The notes beneath the pieces were generated by a model. That model saw nothing but the letters and a program-made list of their open reading frames with translations, made no database searches and was not told where the DNA came from. Made by a program: the position numbers and the translations under genes. From the NCBI GenBank assembly GCA_964019695.1, contig OZ026519.1, positions 23,870,013 to 23,934,012 on the forward strand: a DNA stretch of 64,000 bases, written 5' to 3'. The DNA is from Loripinus fragilis. Its lineage: Eukaryota; Mollusca; Bivalvia; Lucinida; Lucinidae. This document shows, one piece after another, positions 22,201 through 30,959 of this stretch (position 1 is the first letter of the stretch; every line of letters starts with the position of its first letter).

Positions 22201-25200
22201 TGCAATTGAAAATAATGTATCAATAAATGAAAATTTAGACAAAGATATATCCTCTGGAAAAGAGGATTTGGTACTATGTGATGAAAATGAAGACAAAGAA
22301 GTTTATTTCACAAAGAAATCTTTGGAGAAAGCAGATGAAATTGATTTGTCTTCTACTAATGATGCTATAGGTGAAAGTAATGAGCCAGATGAAGTAAACC
22401 AATTGAACAGTGACACTAATGTCACATCAGAGTGTGCATCATTTGCTGAGCCCAATATTTTTATCAGGGATAGTGATACAGAGTTTGTTGAAATGAAAGC
22501 TGTTAATACTGCCATAGTTGAAAATGATAATACAGAACACATTGTAAAATCTGATTATGTAAATGATGCAGATGGGACAGCTTATGATTCCATTGTTAAA
22601 CCAACAGTTGATTTTGATTTGCATTCTCAAGCTTCAGAATGTCACTCTTTCATTTTGGAACCTGAAATGATTGAGCCTGTTGAAATTATGAGAAACAGTC
22701 CAAAGAACAACATTTTGCCATCCAGTGAAATGTTTACAAATAGAGCTAATCTCAGAGAAATTATTGAACAGGAGATAATTGATAACAAGTCAGACTCTAG
22801 TACTTCAGAAACGAATAAAGTGTCTGACATAGACGAGCTGAGTTCACCAATGCAGATCAATGAAAGTGGATTAGATAACACAGAAACAGTATCTGAAGAA
22901 CCCTTAGATGATCAGGTATTATATGCGATTAAGAAAGATTCTCAAACTAAGGTAGATAACTCAGAATATTATACAAGTGAGTCTTCAGAAGTTCAAACAG
23001 CAGAATACAATGTGTCAGAAACCAGTTCCATTTTTGATCAGAAATTGACAAATGAAAACAAAGGAGAAGAGATAGCAATTGACCAACCTGTAAATGATGA
23101 ACCAACACACAATGAAAATGAAAACAGACAAATCATAAAGGACATTATAGAGAAGTATTCAGTTGTAAAAGGTGATGAGGACAAATGTAGTGCTATGTCT
23201 TTACAAAATCAAACACTTACAGATGTTCAAACTGATGAAGAACCCAATGAGAACACTGTGTCATTGCAGTCAAGGGATGTTATAAATCCTTCTCAGCCAA
23301 CCACTTTGTGTGAAACAGATAAGACAGACAATTCACAAAGTAAGTCTTTAGAGGGCATAAAATCTTCTGCTGATGAGAATATAAACGATAAAGATTATCT
23401 TGTTTCTGTTTTACCCTCCAGCAGTTGTCAAGTACATATTGAAAAACTAAGTGAAAGATTTCCACCTGAAACTAATAGAGATCCATCTGAAGAACAAGTA
23501 AATAAATCAGAAACTATGTTGATTGAAAAAGATATCCACAAAGGTGCTAAGGAAGATCAGAGCCAACAAAGTTTGACCAATCAGAGTTCATCTGATTCAT
23601 ATATTGTGCCAGGAAAGAATATTATTGAAGAAAGCATTCATACTTGTCAGATAGAGGTTGAAAACAAGAAAAATGAAAGTGATATAAGTCCAATACTGAA
23701 AACTGGCACCACTGGTAGCAAGAATGATACAGAAAGAAAACGAAAGCGTATCTCTGTGTCTGATTACCTCTCTAGGGCTAAAAAGAGAAATGTAACAAAA
23801 GACAGTTCTTTGATACAAACAGACAGCAATACAATTGTTCCTAATACTAATGATAGTCATGTAGGTGTTTCAGAGGAACCTAGTAAAGTGATTGTGAGTG
23901 AAAATTTGAGGGCATCAGACTGGAATGAAACAAAGCAGTCTTCTGAAGGTATTGAAATATATAAAACACAAATTGAAACGGATACTGAAATCGACAAAAC
24001 CGAAAATCAGGGGGAAAACATTAATACAACAAACCAGACCTCAAAAAGGTATGTGTCTATGCCATTGATTAAAAAGTCGGACATATTCACAATTGAAAAT
24101 AAAACTTTGTATGGTAAAACCAAAGACTTACCTTCAATTGTTGAGGAGGAAAATGATATGTCGGCAAATACTGACGGTGAAATTGCAGAAGATGTTACAC
24201 CTGATGTTGCAAAACCAGAAGATGATGTGTTGAGTGTCTTTGACTCTATCTTTAGTTTAGGAGAAACTGTTTTGAGCATAAGTAAGTCTGAGAATAATTC
24301 TGGAGTTGCTGATTGTGATAAGGTAGATGATGGAAATCTGTTTAGTGCTCTGGATACACTGTGTAAAGTTGGAGAAGATGTTATAAATTTAAGAAAATCA
24401 ACTTTGGAGGAAAATTTCAATGAACCTCTTATAGATGATACTTCCACTAAAGTAATAGAAGGTAAGAAGCAAGTGACTTCTAATGAAATAGATGTTGAAG
24501 TTATAGATTTAACTGAGACTGCTTTAGATGATAGTTTTCCAGAAGACAAAGAACACAGAAATTTCTTCCTAGAATTAGATGATTGGGTAAAGGAGTCCCA
24601 AGAAACTGAACTATTGCTAGGGACAGAAAATGAAAACGGTATTAAGGAGTCAAATGTATTGAACATTTATACGGCACCTGGCAGTTATATATCTGAACTG
24701 AGCAGCTTCAGTGGTGTACATTTGAGTCGCTTTAGGTATAATCTTTTCAGTTTTGAAGAAGAATACTTTGATTTAAGCGTGAAAGAAGATGAGACTGTGG
24801 TAGAAAATACTGGCATAGAGGAAAGTGGACAGGAATCTAATATTGTCCAAACTGAACCTGTCATCTGTGATAATGCCGTTTCAAAACCTCCCTCTGATAG
24901 GCTTTCAAATGAACCAGAAAACAGTGTTGACTCAAGTGAATGTTACAATGATGACTTTGATGACATGCTAGCTGCACAAATGGCTATTAATGAGGAAGCT
25001 AAAAACTCAGAAGTTAAAGTCTCCTTGGAAAGTGATACAAATCAATTTGTTGACAATAAGTTGAACTTTGAAAAACATTTCATTAAAGAGTCTGAGCATT
25101 CACTGGTTAGTATGGAATATGACACTATTAGTGAAGATTGCATTTCAGATGATGAATCTGGATATAAAAAAGGCTATAAAAGGAGGCATAGAGAAGTCAG

Positions 25201-25465
25201 CTCAGAGAAATCAGATCATGGTAAAAGGAAAAAACACTCTGAAAAATATAGTAAGTCATTTGAAAGGGAAAAACCAAAGTACGGTAGACATGAAAAAGAA
25301 AGTAAAAGACCAGACAAAGAACATCGGAATATTGAAAATCGTGAAACCAGTAGAAATAGTTCAAGTAGGTCTCATTCATATGACAGAAAATCTGTTGATA
25401 ATAATAATAAAACTGATAGGAACAAATTGTTTCTAAAGGAAAAGCGAAGTCTTAATTCAAGATGA
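16211..25465 (+). CDS. Giant single-exon protein, 3,084 aa: disordered, lone zinc finger, probably nuclear
   Basis: This is one uninterrupted frame of 9,255 bases ending in TGA. The ATG at 16211 is the first in frame and has A at -3 and G at +4 in the genomic sequence. The protein is dominated by Ser, Glu, Asp, Lys and Asn, as expected of intrinsic disorder. In order it shows: a Pro-run (23-27) after an aromatic WFGF patch; one zinc finger C-x2-C-x12-H-x2-C (C969, C972, H985, C988); a very basic block (about 989-1075) with a KGKRRRK core; acidic Ser-rich stretches; an RKRKR..KKR nuclear-localisation-like segment (2509-2526) around RISVSDYLS; a ~25-residue duplication (about 2671-2694 and 2706-2730); a VEVIDLTE SUMO-interaction-like motif (2762-2769); and a Lys/Arg/Ser-rich tail (2984-3084). 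A nuclear scaffold or chromatin/RNA-linked role is inference. I do not recognise the family. Confidence 0.92.
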   Translation: MASTDRNTNDWFGFACLSDDFIPPPPPAVNEETEAKKRESEKDISVAHKAEQELEHSAASEEYGKTHLLSDNSHAHGAVELISPKDISKSVQEESIHGSEYSLNEPIVSQIPKGSPAQITPPPSPTNVPKVNSEKRGNASSLVLRSPSKIVSSKASPISKCSVVLQKNPLLDNLPRQNSSENVFALVNDKIEIKNNPSSENTPEKERKLNNNESESLSSPSDVKRQNSFEKKTDSMVFNADIEVRKSGRLKSSKCSSRYRGDYGIRAEVYTKLTCKKLNESDTDTESCETLVDKGVSTEIEPKGEVKYPKLKVESQLEKHKEVTTKGETVTNIDVQKSTDKDFSNNPQKQLEPIAKVNQLADKDSQHTDLVPHSSCEQPKTDFNDGSNECCKHLSEANTSVIKLNEEVSQKNSQTKSKLSPGNKNVTEKLANANTDIQEGFQGNTNTSLDNTLTTQKPNKERNKIKREPPNVDKKMIMKKELKNSKSSQIMKKPIKKRVGPVLRTHITLLNDSQKDSRFDSKIFSEEPADTKYNNSNIECNEKVADNKSEKIELLTDDSSFVKTKEKVVDRLKTVQQTSAVNSEKLDERIANEIHESITSVENTALSENNLKTNICDKNPKVPYVKKQINEVHQSQTSTSLSSEQNIQNCDVSRVDSEQSVKVDESAQKNDTETKSLPCPEVQDYSDRKSKTSSYVHSISRLVSKQKDRKKPQSHPEHEVCENIPSEDATDFSVEEDSSFSVLESLRLRLFANAGIKPLEVVDKPKVFESKIKQPKVKISNDAKNSSQDSQSLFNYENSVKASRKSAADSHPTKSNILSSRSSNLSDDSSRCSTPNSEILEEVSKNLELLQKSNQKHASSKMGKPKKSKFEQKKFMLRSMSRKVTESDSESHSSVSTEHSDLSLNDSLAKKKRTKNVSDSGMKVIKKRITVPKKDIKPVKKVKERQTSDSKTVKKQDSKPICKPKPVKCHSCGHIFKNKELLKKHYPCRMRQTRTWSQNKLRPNRVFKRVEAPPKEKGRKRFICLLPKSKKDGDKSRPSLLTSRKTKFRRVKGKRRRKLHMILQDLMGKRKPKTYPHLVMNYENMTPKSQFLYKLGLFSPTTPCSIRRKEPFNPSANSFVQNYYEQNKENRSSSFSTGYKYEQQHSDEKLLKLPLENETSLRILHKDKISLSLHTEPSGKDHHSPPILDKVDEENDSMLLVHTSPEKEIVVNNGGNGPPILELQFESPKKTQKERHFLDFVAVKDDFDTDVNSVISTDMNRKGNDLQSSPTKAMAQRHYTDIIDVTEVKNPEKEHNTERTVLNDSILWEQSERGEMTLAEIREILKPKSRKENEFSKESLLKLRCDLAKLLNKVKSPAKDSSSSAVVMGPKPSVSGLESAHPEFDFSMYERKGLFETLETADSNSFTRQTSLEETGHSCTDSEISVNDSDHSDILKSSLDYEQNLLSPIDVESDSIESTTKGGITDNILQMLSTFEDKGSVAENMTNLLQILAENLGIIDSSPEQEPLIASEEENILPVQVELSENLGVQQTNKTEDINVKLQKADLDGSISSENILQSNVEVYSFVKSDKELHADNLIQSDELQTEMSVPGIKPQSEIYFDTEKESVDGQMAVFSDVVLNEKDKKSLLSSRPSTPEIVEQAGKPIEAKYLKESALFKSITELNSIETDSDSNLGESYDAYTMSQRLAELKATNCDGVASDVNSDALSDYKENVSDSEASEKSKDIDTEKSSIVYSSTDHQHEMMLERPMINASPTEYHSDDLSTEDEPETLQERPRLIMKIKVPTGTFNTSDNIIHKESLSCTSPSAKSSDISDYEESKRNEDSAAVIDEHNQEVAHSPTDYLEDRKMPLETALKEVMEEMVQETNSDTNATVKSPPESCFTHAIESNTETEYEGIEITSYPRKLKLKTVLTIGDSFDYESDTSSSCEKIVTTVPQVGSSPRAQASCYDDLNPDTYHNVTKEEQSEDNGTGEYSKDNEKMTTGHLDKNSNVGSMKSAIENNVSINENLDKDISSGKEDLVLCDENEDKEVYFTKKSLEKADEIDLSSTNDAIGESNEPDEVNQLNSDTNVTSECASFAEPNIFIRDSDTEFVEMKAVNTAIVENDNTEHIVKSDYVNDADGTAYDSIVKPTVDFDLHSQASECHSFILEPEMIEPVEIMRNSPKNNILPSSEMFTNRANLREIIEQEIIDNKSDSSTSETNKVSDIDELSSPMQINESGLDNTETVSEEPLDDQVLYAIKKDSQTKVDNSEYYTSESSEVQTAEYNVSETSSIFDQKLTNENKGEEIAIDQPVNDEPTHNENENRQIIKDIIEKYSVVKGDEDKCSAMSLQNQTLTDVQTDEEPNENTVSLQSRDVINPSQPTTLCETDKTDNSQSKSLEGIKSSADENINDKDYLVSVLPSSSCQVHIEKLSERFPPETNRDPSEEQVNKSETMLIEKDIHKGAKEDQSQQSLTNQSSSDSYIVPGKNIIEESIHTCQIEVENKKNESDISPILKTGTTGSKNDTERKRKRISVSDYLSRAKKRNVTKDSSLIQTDSNTIVPNTNDSHVGVSEEPSKVIVSENLRASDWNETKQSSEGIEIYKTQIETDTEIDKTENQGENINTTNQTSKRYVSMPLIKKSDIFTIENKTLYGKTKDLPSIVEEENDMSANTDGEIAEDVTPDVAKPEDDVLSVFDSIFSLGETVLSISKSENNSGVADCDKVDDGNLFSALDTLCKVGEDVINLRKSTLEENFNEPLIDDTSTKVIEGKKQVTSNEIDVEVIDLTETALDDSFPEDKEHRNFFLELDDWVKESQETELLLGTENENGIKESNVLNIYTAPGSYISELSSFSGVHLSRFRYNLFSFEEEYFDLSVKEDETVVENTGIEESGQESNIVQTEPVICDNAVSKPPSDRLSNEPENSVDSSECYNDDFDDMLAAQMAINEEAKNSEVKVSLESDTNQFVDNKLNFEKHFIKESEHSLVSMEYDTISEDCISDDESGYKKGYKRRHREVSSEKSDHGKRKKHSEKYSKSFEREKPKYGRHEKESKRPDKEHRNIENRETSRNSSSRSHSYDRKSVDNNNKTDRNKLFLKEKRSLNSR

Positions 25466-25498
25466 TAATGAGATAGTGGAAACATAATTTTTGGGAGA

Positions 25499-25584
25499 AT
25501 AAAGTCAGTATTTGGATTGGAAGTTAAACCTATGCAAAATACATTCCATTTGATTTAGAGTTCTAATATGCTATTCCAAATAAA
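25499..25584 (+). promoter_or_regulatory. Two poly(A) signals for the giant-exon gene
   Basis: AATAAA occurs at 25499-25504, 33 bases after the stop codon, and again at 25579-25584, followed by an AT-rich and then TTTTGGAGGGG stretch. These support 25465 as the true coding end and a short 3' UTR. Which one is used cannot be told from sequence. Confidence 0.65.
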
Positions 25585-25792
25585 ATACTTACACAATCTG
25601 GATTTACTGTTTTGGAGGGGATATTTTACATTGCTGGTTTGGTCAAGTACTGCTTGACTAATGAGAGATTAGCATCGAATCTTGAGAGTAGAGCAGATGA
25701 ACTGGTGGATGTTTCTTTTAGCTTTTGACTGACTTACAATGTTCTACCTATAGTCCTTTCAAAAAAAAGTCAGCCCTAAACTTTAGGTCTGA

Positions 25793-25925
25793 CTTTTCCA
25801 TCAATTTCGACATGTTTTGGGTGCTCAAAAGAACAATCTTATTTAGACGGTTCTTTTGAGTACCCACATCATAGATGTTTTGTAGTAGAAATAAGATAAT
25901 TTTTAATTACACACTCTTATCAAGT
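25793..25925. mobile_element. MITE family A copy, truncated at left
   Basis: The centre GGTGCTCAAAAGAACAATCT pairs with AGACGGTTCTTTTGAGTACC, and the right end ACACTCTTATC is kept. It lies about 330 bp beyond the giant exon. Confidence 0.75.
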
Positions 25926-26034
25926 TAAATATTTTGAAAATCTCTGTTTTAAGGCCTAAAATGAAGACTATTTTGTTTGAAGTTTCCTAGCTAATGGCAT
26001 AGATGCAGATATGGATAATTTGTGCACCTAAATG

Positions 26035-26195
26035 GCATTTATTTCCTTACCAATCAATTTAAACATGTGTTTTGGGTGCTCAAAAGAACCATCTCATTGA
26101 GATGGTTCTTTTGAGTACCCACAACATATGTTTTGGTCGAGAAATAAGATTGAAAATAAATTTCCATTACACATTCTTTATCTGGAGGCTTGTAA
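26035..26195. mobile_element. MITE family A copy with perfect central hairpin
   Basis: The central CTCAAAAGAACCATCTCATT and its complement through TTGAGTACCC are exact. The outer arms TTAAACATGTGTTTTGGG and CCCACAACATATGTTTTGG are typical of the family. Confidence 0.85.
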
Positions 26196-26829
26196 TGGGC
26201 CAGCTATTTTACAAAAATAAAACTTTATGCCTTTTTTTTCATGTCCACCTATTGAGCAAAATGCATATTTTGGGGGTCTTACATATCATCTCTAACATTT
26301 GTCATGATTTCTTCATCTTTTTCTGACAATATTTGCAGATAGATTTTTTCTGAATATCCAAGTTAATTTTCTCATTAAGCACCATGAATATGCAAAAGGA
26401 AATCTCCCTACATATCACTAAAACCTGCAAACCAAATATTTTAAAAGATGGCCTAATAAAAAGTGCAGACTGTTTTGAGATGCCATGTTCTATGGCACCT
26501 CATCTGGGTCCATGCTGTAAGACACAGTCCCTTTTGGGGGAAGCTGTACTTAATTTGGTTAAACTGAATTCCTGTATATTTCTGCAAAGCTTAGCACAAA
26601 TCAAGCTTTATGATTATGCAGTCACTGACAGGTTGTTTATTAATTACCGTATTTGACCTATTAAGCACACTGTGTATTTAACTTTTTTCTGAAATCCTGT
26701 ACTTTCTTGGAATGATCAGGGTCCACTTTTTTCATCACCAAGATGACAAAAATAATTAAACAAATCAAAATACAATTCCTTAACTACGATGAAGCAGCTT
26801 ATTTAATGCTTTCAAAATAAAACAAATAA

Positions 26830-27005
26830 AGCTTAACCCTTGGCATGCAACAAAAAAATACATCTGAAAATGTCTGCTGAAGTTATCTTCTGCATGTAAA
26901 TGCTTGTGTCAAGGACTGATTTATACATACAAACTGTGGACCCAGATCAGACTGCTCCTAGTGAAGGCGGCTGATCTGGGACCACTGTTTGCTATAGAGA
27001 CATTT
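26830..27005. repeat. Repeat with hairpin, related to family R3
   Basis: It starts TTAACCCTTGGCATGCAA, the inverted version of the CATGC..AGAGTTAA end of family R3. It finishes with the palindrome AAACTGTGGACCCAGATCAG / CTGATCTGGGACCACTGTTT. Between 26196 and 26830 I see only a partial family H hairpin near 26460-26525. Confidence 0.55.
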
Positions 27006-27014
27006 CAGATGACT

Positions 27015-28325
27015 AAACTCCAGCTGTTAAGCTTTTAGAACTATTTTTTTGCAATAACTTTTTACTGTGTCATATATCGAAAAACTTATCCCGATGAAAA
27101 GTATTCAGGAACATTTCTGCCAACTTCTCCGAACAGATCCCACATCCAAGATGCTGCAGATTCCTCTGTGCTTAGATGTACTCTTTGAACATTTTAAGCA
27201 AAGCCCAAATCAACCAAGTCGAAGATGTCAGTCAAAAAAATACATTGCACCGCCCTAATTCAACTACCGTAGAAAGGTGCATAAAACCCGCACTTTTTTT
27301 ACCCCCACAACTCATGAAATAAGGGGGATGCGGGTAGTGTAATTGAACTCAAAATTTGGGACTTTTTCCCAAACACAAGCGGACCGATTTTCGGATTCTC
27401 ATGGAATAATTGGAGAGATTTTCCAAGTAAAATGGCTTTGCACTTACGTGCCAGTACATCATGAGTTATTCCATCATGTTGCTGAAGTCATTTAGGCCTA
27501 ACAGACATTGAAAACCGCACACAAAACGGTAAATCCAGTCTCTTGTCATCAGCTGTCTGAATTTGTTGTGTGTAAGTGCATATACACTGCCTGGTTCCCG
27601 CTATACTAAAAGCAGTGCTTAGTATTTATGTGAAAACCGATAATCACTCAAGCGTTCTATTTTTAGATGATGTATTATTATCAATACACAGGTAAACTGC
27701 ATATATTGAAAAACACTTCATTTGGAACAACACGGCTTTCTTCCTGTAAAATTGTATTTTTGAGTTGCTTCCCTTGCCTGGAGAGATGTTTATTGACATG
27801 ACATGTGCACAAACAATGACATGAAGCTTCACAATAGTAAATTTATTGCCAATTACTGCACTAATTGCGGATAATTGATGTGTTTGGAGACTTAGGTAAA
27901 CATAATTAGAACTTGTGATGACATCATGTATGAAAAATAGAGTTTGCAAGGTAAGCTTTTTGTTTGCAGTTGACACACACGGACCTTTAGAATGCTGAAT
28001 TTGGGGTGCGGTCAATACTTACGAAATCCATTTTTTCCAGGATTTTGGGGTCAAAAGTGGGGGTGCGGGTTTTGTATTCTTGCGGATTATACTCGGCTGT
28101 ATACGGTACTAAAGCAATGGATGGCTTGTTCAAATATAATGGAAATCACGCTTGATTGCAAAATCTTCATCTATGTACACAAAAATCTGTTCACACCACA
28201 AGCACCAGACATTTCGGAGAAGTTGGCAGAATGTCTCCTCTACAACTTTCATCGTGATCTCATTTTGCTAAAATTGAAGATAAAAAAGTTATTGGAAAAA
28301 ATTAGTTCTAAAAATTTAACAGCAG
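27015..28325. mobile_element. Nested inverted element: ~200 bp outer arms around an 844 bp TIR element
   Basis: The outer arms (about 27015-27250 and 28112-28320) are inverted copies sharing TTTTTAGAACTA, TCTGCCAACTTCTCCGAA and GATGAAA blocks. The inner element (27265-28108) has ends TACCGTAGAAAGGTGCATAA and, in reverse, TACCGTATACAGCCGAGT, both followed by AAAACCCGCAC. Short open frames in the arms (from 27067 and 28312 inward) match each other but have no recognisable domain. Confidence 0.65.
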
Positions 28326-28619
28326 GAGTTTAGTAGACACTTTTTAGTTGTGAGTAGCAGACGAAGAGTTACCAGCTTGGCCATCTGTTACTCTCTTTTT
28401 TTTCAAACCATTAAAACTTGTAAATAAGTCTTGACAAACTCTGTAGATCTAGATGAGATGATAACCAGGCATCACATCAGGATCTGCACTGTTTGCTGTG
28501 AGAAAATGTATTTCAAGCACAGCAATACATTGTCATTTGGAAATTCTTTTGAGCCCTCAATATTTGAGCCAAACACATAAGATTTTGGTACTTAGGCCAA
28601 ATAGAAAAATAAGTGTGTT

Positions 28620-28800
28620 TCAGGTAACAGGTCTGAAATTTTAGGTAGCATATTTTTTTTATTGAAAAAAAAAATATAATTTATGCAATTTCCCCTTTCA
28701 AAATGCATAAAATTATATTTTTTCCAGAAAACCTGAAAAAAAATCTAGGTTTCACCAGTAAATTTAGGTAGGGTCGAGTTACCCTAAACACAGTTATTTT
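28620..28800. mobile_element. Palindromic AT-rich element
   Basis: CAGGTAACAGGTCTGAAATT..TTTTTTATTGAAAA pairs inversely with TTTTCCAG..AAAAATCTAGGTTTCACC..GGGTCGAGTTACCC. The centre ATAATTTATGCAATTTCC / GCATAAAATTAT also pairs. The ends recall the GTGTGGTTTAG..TTAC ends of 11343-11726, so it may be a distant relative. Confidence 0.5.
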
Positions 28801-28929
28801 TTTGTTTGACTTATTGCATATGTGTATCATTTAACATGCATGTACAGCTATCTGGTTTGGCTAGTGATCTAGATTTTAGCCTTAACCTTTGCTGCTTTGG
28901 ATGCAGCTCTATGATTGGTCTAAAAAGGG

Positions 28930-29150
28930 ATTTAAGTCTTTGCCTGCTAGTAGCATCATTTGTCATCTGCTGATGATCTTTGCAAACAGTTTGGCACCAG
29001 ATCAGGCCCAACAGAATGTCGGGCCTGATCTGGATCCAAGCTGTTTGACACTCTGATGTTATTCCTGAAACTATATATTGAAAAAAGTAATGTTTAAAAA
29101 TATCTGTAGATGACAAAAAGTCACGAAAAAAAACAGCATGCACAGAGTTA
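28930..29150. repeat. Dispersed repeat R3, copy 2
   Basis: It has the same order as 7133-7353: CTGCTGATGATCTTTGCAAA, CAGTTTGGCACCAGATCAGG with its inverted partner, TTTGACACTCTGATG and CAGCATGCACAGAGTTAA. The outer ends (TTAAGTCTTTGCCTGCT and AGCATGCACAGAGTTAA) are imperfect inverted repeats, so it is probably a MITE. Confidence 0.7.
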
Positions 29151-29326
29151 AATAACAGCAAAGCATAATTTACACTGTTTGTTCAACTCTCGTTTACATG
29201 GAATGGCAAAACGAGGGAGTATGATGAATATGTAAACAAAAAGGAATTAGTCTAGCCATTTTGCCTTTGTGTTACAGACAGATTTTACTTTATCAATGCA
29301 TATTTGGCGCCTGGTCCTCTTAAAAA

Positions 29327-29971
29327 TTACAGTGCAGTCTCTTTAAACAGGATTCCTTCAAGCTCAGGAAATCTTGGAAATCCTAGAAAATTCCCCCCAA
29401 AAAAGTTCCATGAATGGAAAAATCATGGAATTTGAAAAAACCTAAATAATTGTGGAAAAATCATGTAATTTTGTGAGATAATTTGATGAAATCATCAGTA
29501 GCTAGAAAACTAACTTTCACACACACAAAACTTGTGTGTCTGACAGTTAGTTTTTTGTCTAATCATGGTTTCAAGTTTTAATCATTTCAAAATGCATGCA
29601 TGGTCTACAAGCATGCTTATTTAAAAACATCACTGCTGCTGCATTCCGAATTTATGCTCAGGGTGATGAAGATGGCGCTAAAAGGGGAAGTTGGAGGCCA
29701 TGCATTAATTAGTCATAGAAATTGCAATGTTGATCATGGAAAATCATGGAATTATGTTTTTGAATATATGTGGGAACCCTGTTTAAAATGCAAACCATTT
29801 TCACAATAATTTTTGATATAAAAGTCATACTTCTAAAATGGAATTTTATAAAGTAATATGACCAGTTTCCTATAACTTCTTTGTAGAATTGTCCCTCTAC
29901 AACACCTTTCACTTATAGCACTGTCCATTTATATGGGCCCTAAACATAGCGTTATAAAGAGACTGCACTAC
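29327..29971. mobile_element. ~645 bp TIR element with AGTGCAGTCTCTTTA ends
   Basis: The left end TTACAGTGCAGTCTCTTTAA and right end TTATAAAGAGACTGCACTA are inverted. A second left end, TTACAGTGCAGTCTCTTTAT, begins at about 29984 without a visible partner, so two elements or a rearranged one abut here. The interior contains repeated AAAATCATGGAATT motifs and no transposase. Confidence 0.7.
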
Positions 29972-30249
29972 ACCATTATGTTACAGTGCAGTCTCTTTAT
30001 AATGCTATCAACGAGAATATTTTTATTTTTTCATGCACTCCAACCGTATTCCCAATAATTTGCCACATGTAATGGGGCTTATAATTCATTCTGATTTGTA
30101 CATGTTAACATGGGTCTAGATAAGTAAATATTATATGTGTAAAATTTAGATTATTTTTGTCACACCTACTTCAAGCAGGGTTTAACATAGGAGTCCAAGT
30201 TTCAGTCTGTCTATCAGCTTGTATATTCGACCTATGTCAAAATTTTACA

Positions 30250-30900
30250 TAAAATGCATTTCTGTGCAGCAGTGATAGCTGTGAGTGTCAAACCATGCTT
30301 AGTAATTACCTGTGACATGGTGACCTTGACCTACATCTCATGCTCCAGTGACCTTGACACATTAATCTACGTTGTAAAATGTTTCTCTACAGCAATCATA
30401 GCTGCAAGTGTCAAACCTTGCATAGTAATTGTCCTCCGCATACTTGTCAACATGCACTGTGACATGGTGACCTTGACTTACATCTGCTCCAGTGAGCTTG
30501 ACACATATATCTACATTGTTAAGTATTTCTCTACAGCAATCATAGCTGCAAGTATCAAGCCTTGCAGAGTTATTGTCCTCCGCATACTTGTCAACATGCA
30601 CTGTGACATGGTGACCTTGACTTACATCTGCTCCAGTGAGCTTGACACATATATCTACATTGTTAAGTATTTCTCTACAGCAATCATAGCTGCAAGTATC
30701 AAGCCTTGCAGAGTTATTGTCCTCCGCATACTTGTCAACATGCACTGTGACATGGTGACCTTGACTTACATCTCCTGCTCCAGTGAGCTTGATGTAATTA
30801 TCTATACTGTTAAATGATTTTCTCTACAGCAATCATAGCTGCAAGTATTAATCCTTGCATAGTAATTGTCCTCGGCATATTCTTCGAGCATGTGCCAATA
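30250..30900 (+). repeat. Tandem array, 144 bp unit, with repeated TGACCTTGA motifs
   Basis: Units begin with CTCTACAGCAATCATAGCTG-like sequence at about 30262, 30385, 30529, 30673 and 30822. The two central units are nearly identical, and the first is 21 bp shorter. The 144 bp length is a multiple of three, so open frames appear on both strands (187 and 127 codons). I regard those as by-products. TGACCTTGA, the complement of TCAAGGTCA, occurs at 30321, 30349, 30468, 30612 and 30756. Confidence 0.9.
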
Positions 30901-30959
30901 CCCAGTAACCTTATACAATTATTGACTAACGAGGCATTGGATATGATGTGATATCGATC

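Noticed and set aside
24007..24666. 219-codon minus-strand frame, and other minus-strand frames over 16.5-24.7 kb
   Set aside because: They lie opposite the giant exon and mirror its Ser/Glu-rich codon bias (Ser/Phe/Leu-rich shadow). The plus-strand reading is far longer and ends with poly(A) signals.
12236..25465. Gene X and the giant exon as one gene
   Set aside because: Gene X reaches an in-frame TAA at 12605. The nearest usable donor before it (AGAGTAAGG near 12500) would enter the giant exon in the wrong frame.
30254..30817. 187-codon open frame with repeated CDMVTLTYICS blocks, and a matching 127-codon frame on the other strand
   Set aside because: Both arise because the 144 bp tandem unit is a multiple of three. 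There is no domain, and the two strands cannot both be explained as coding.
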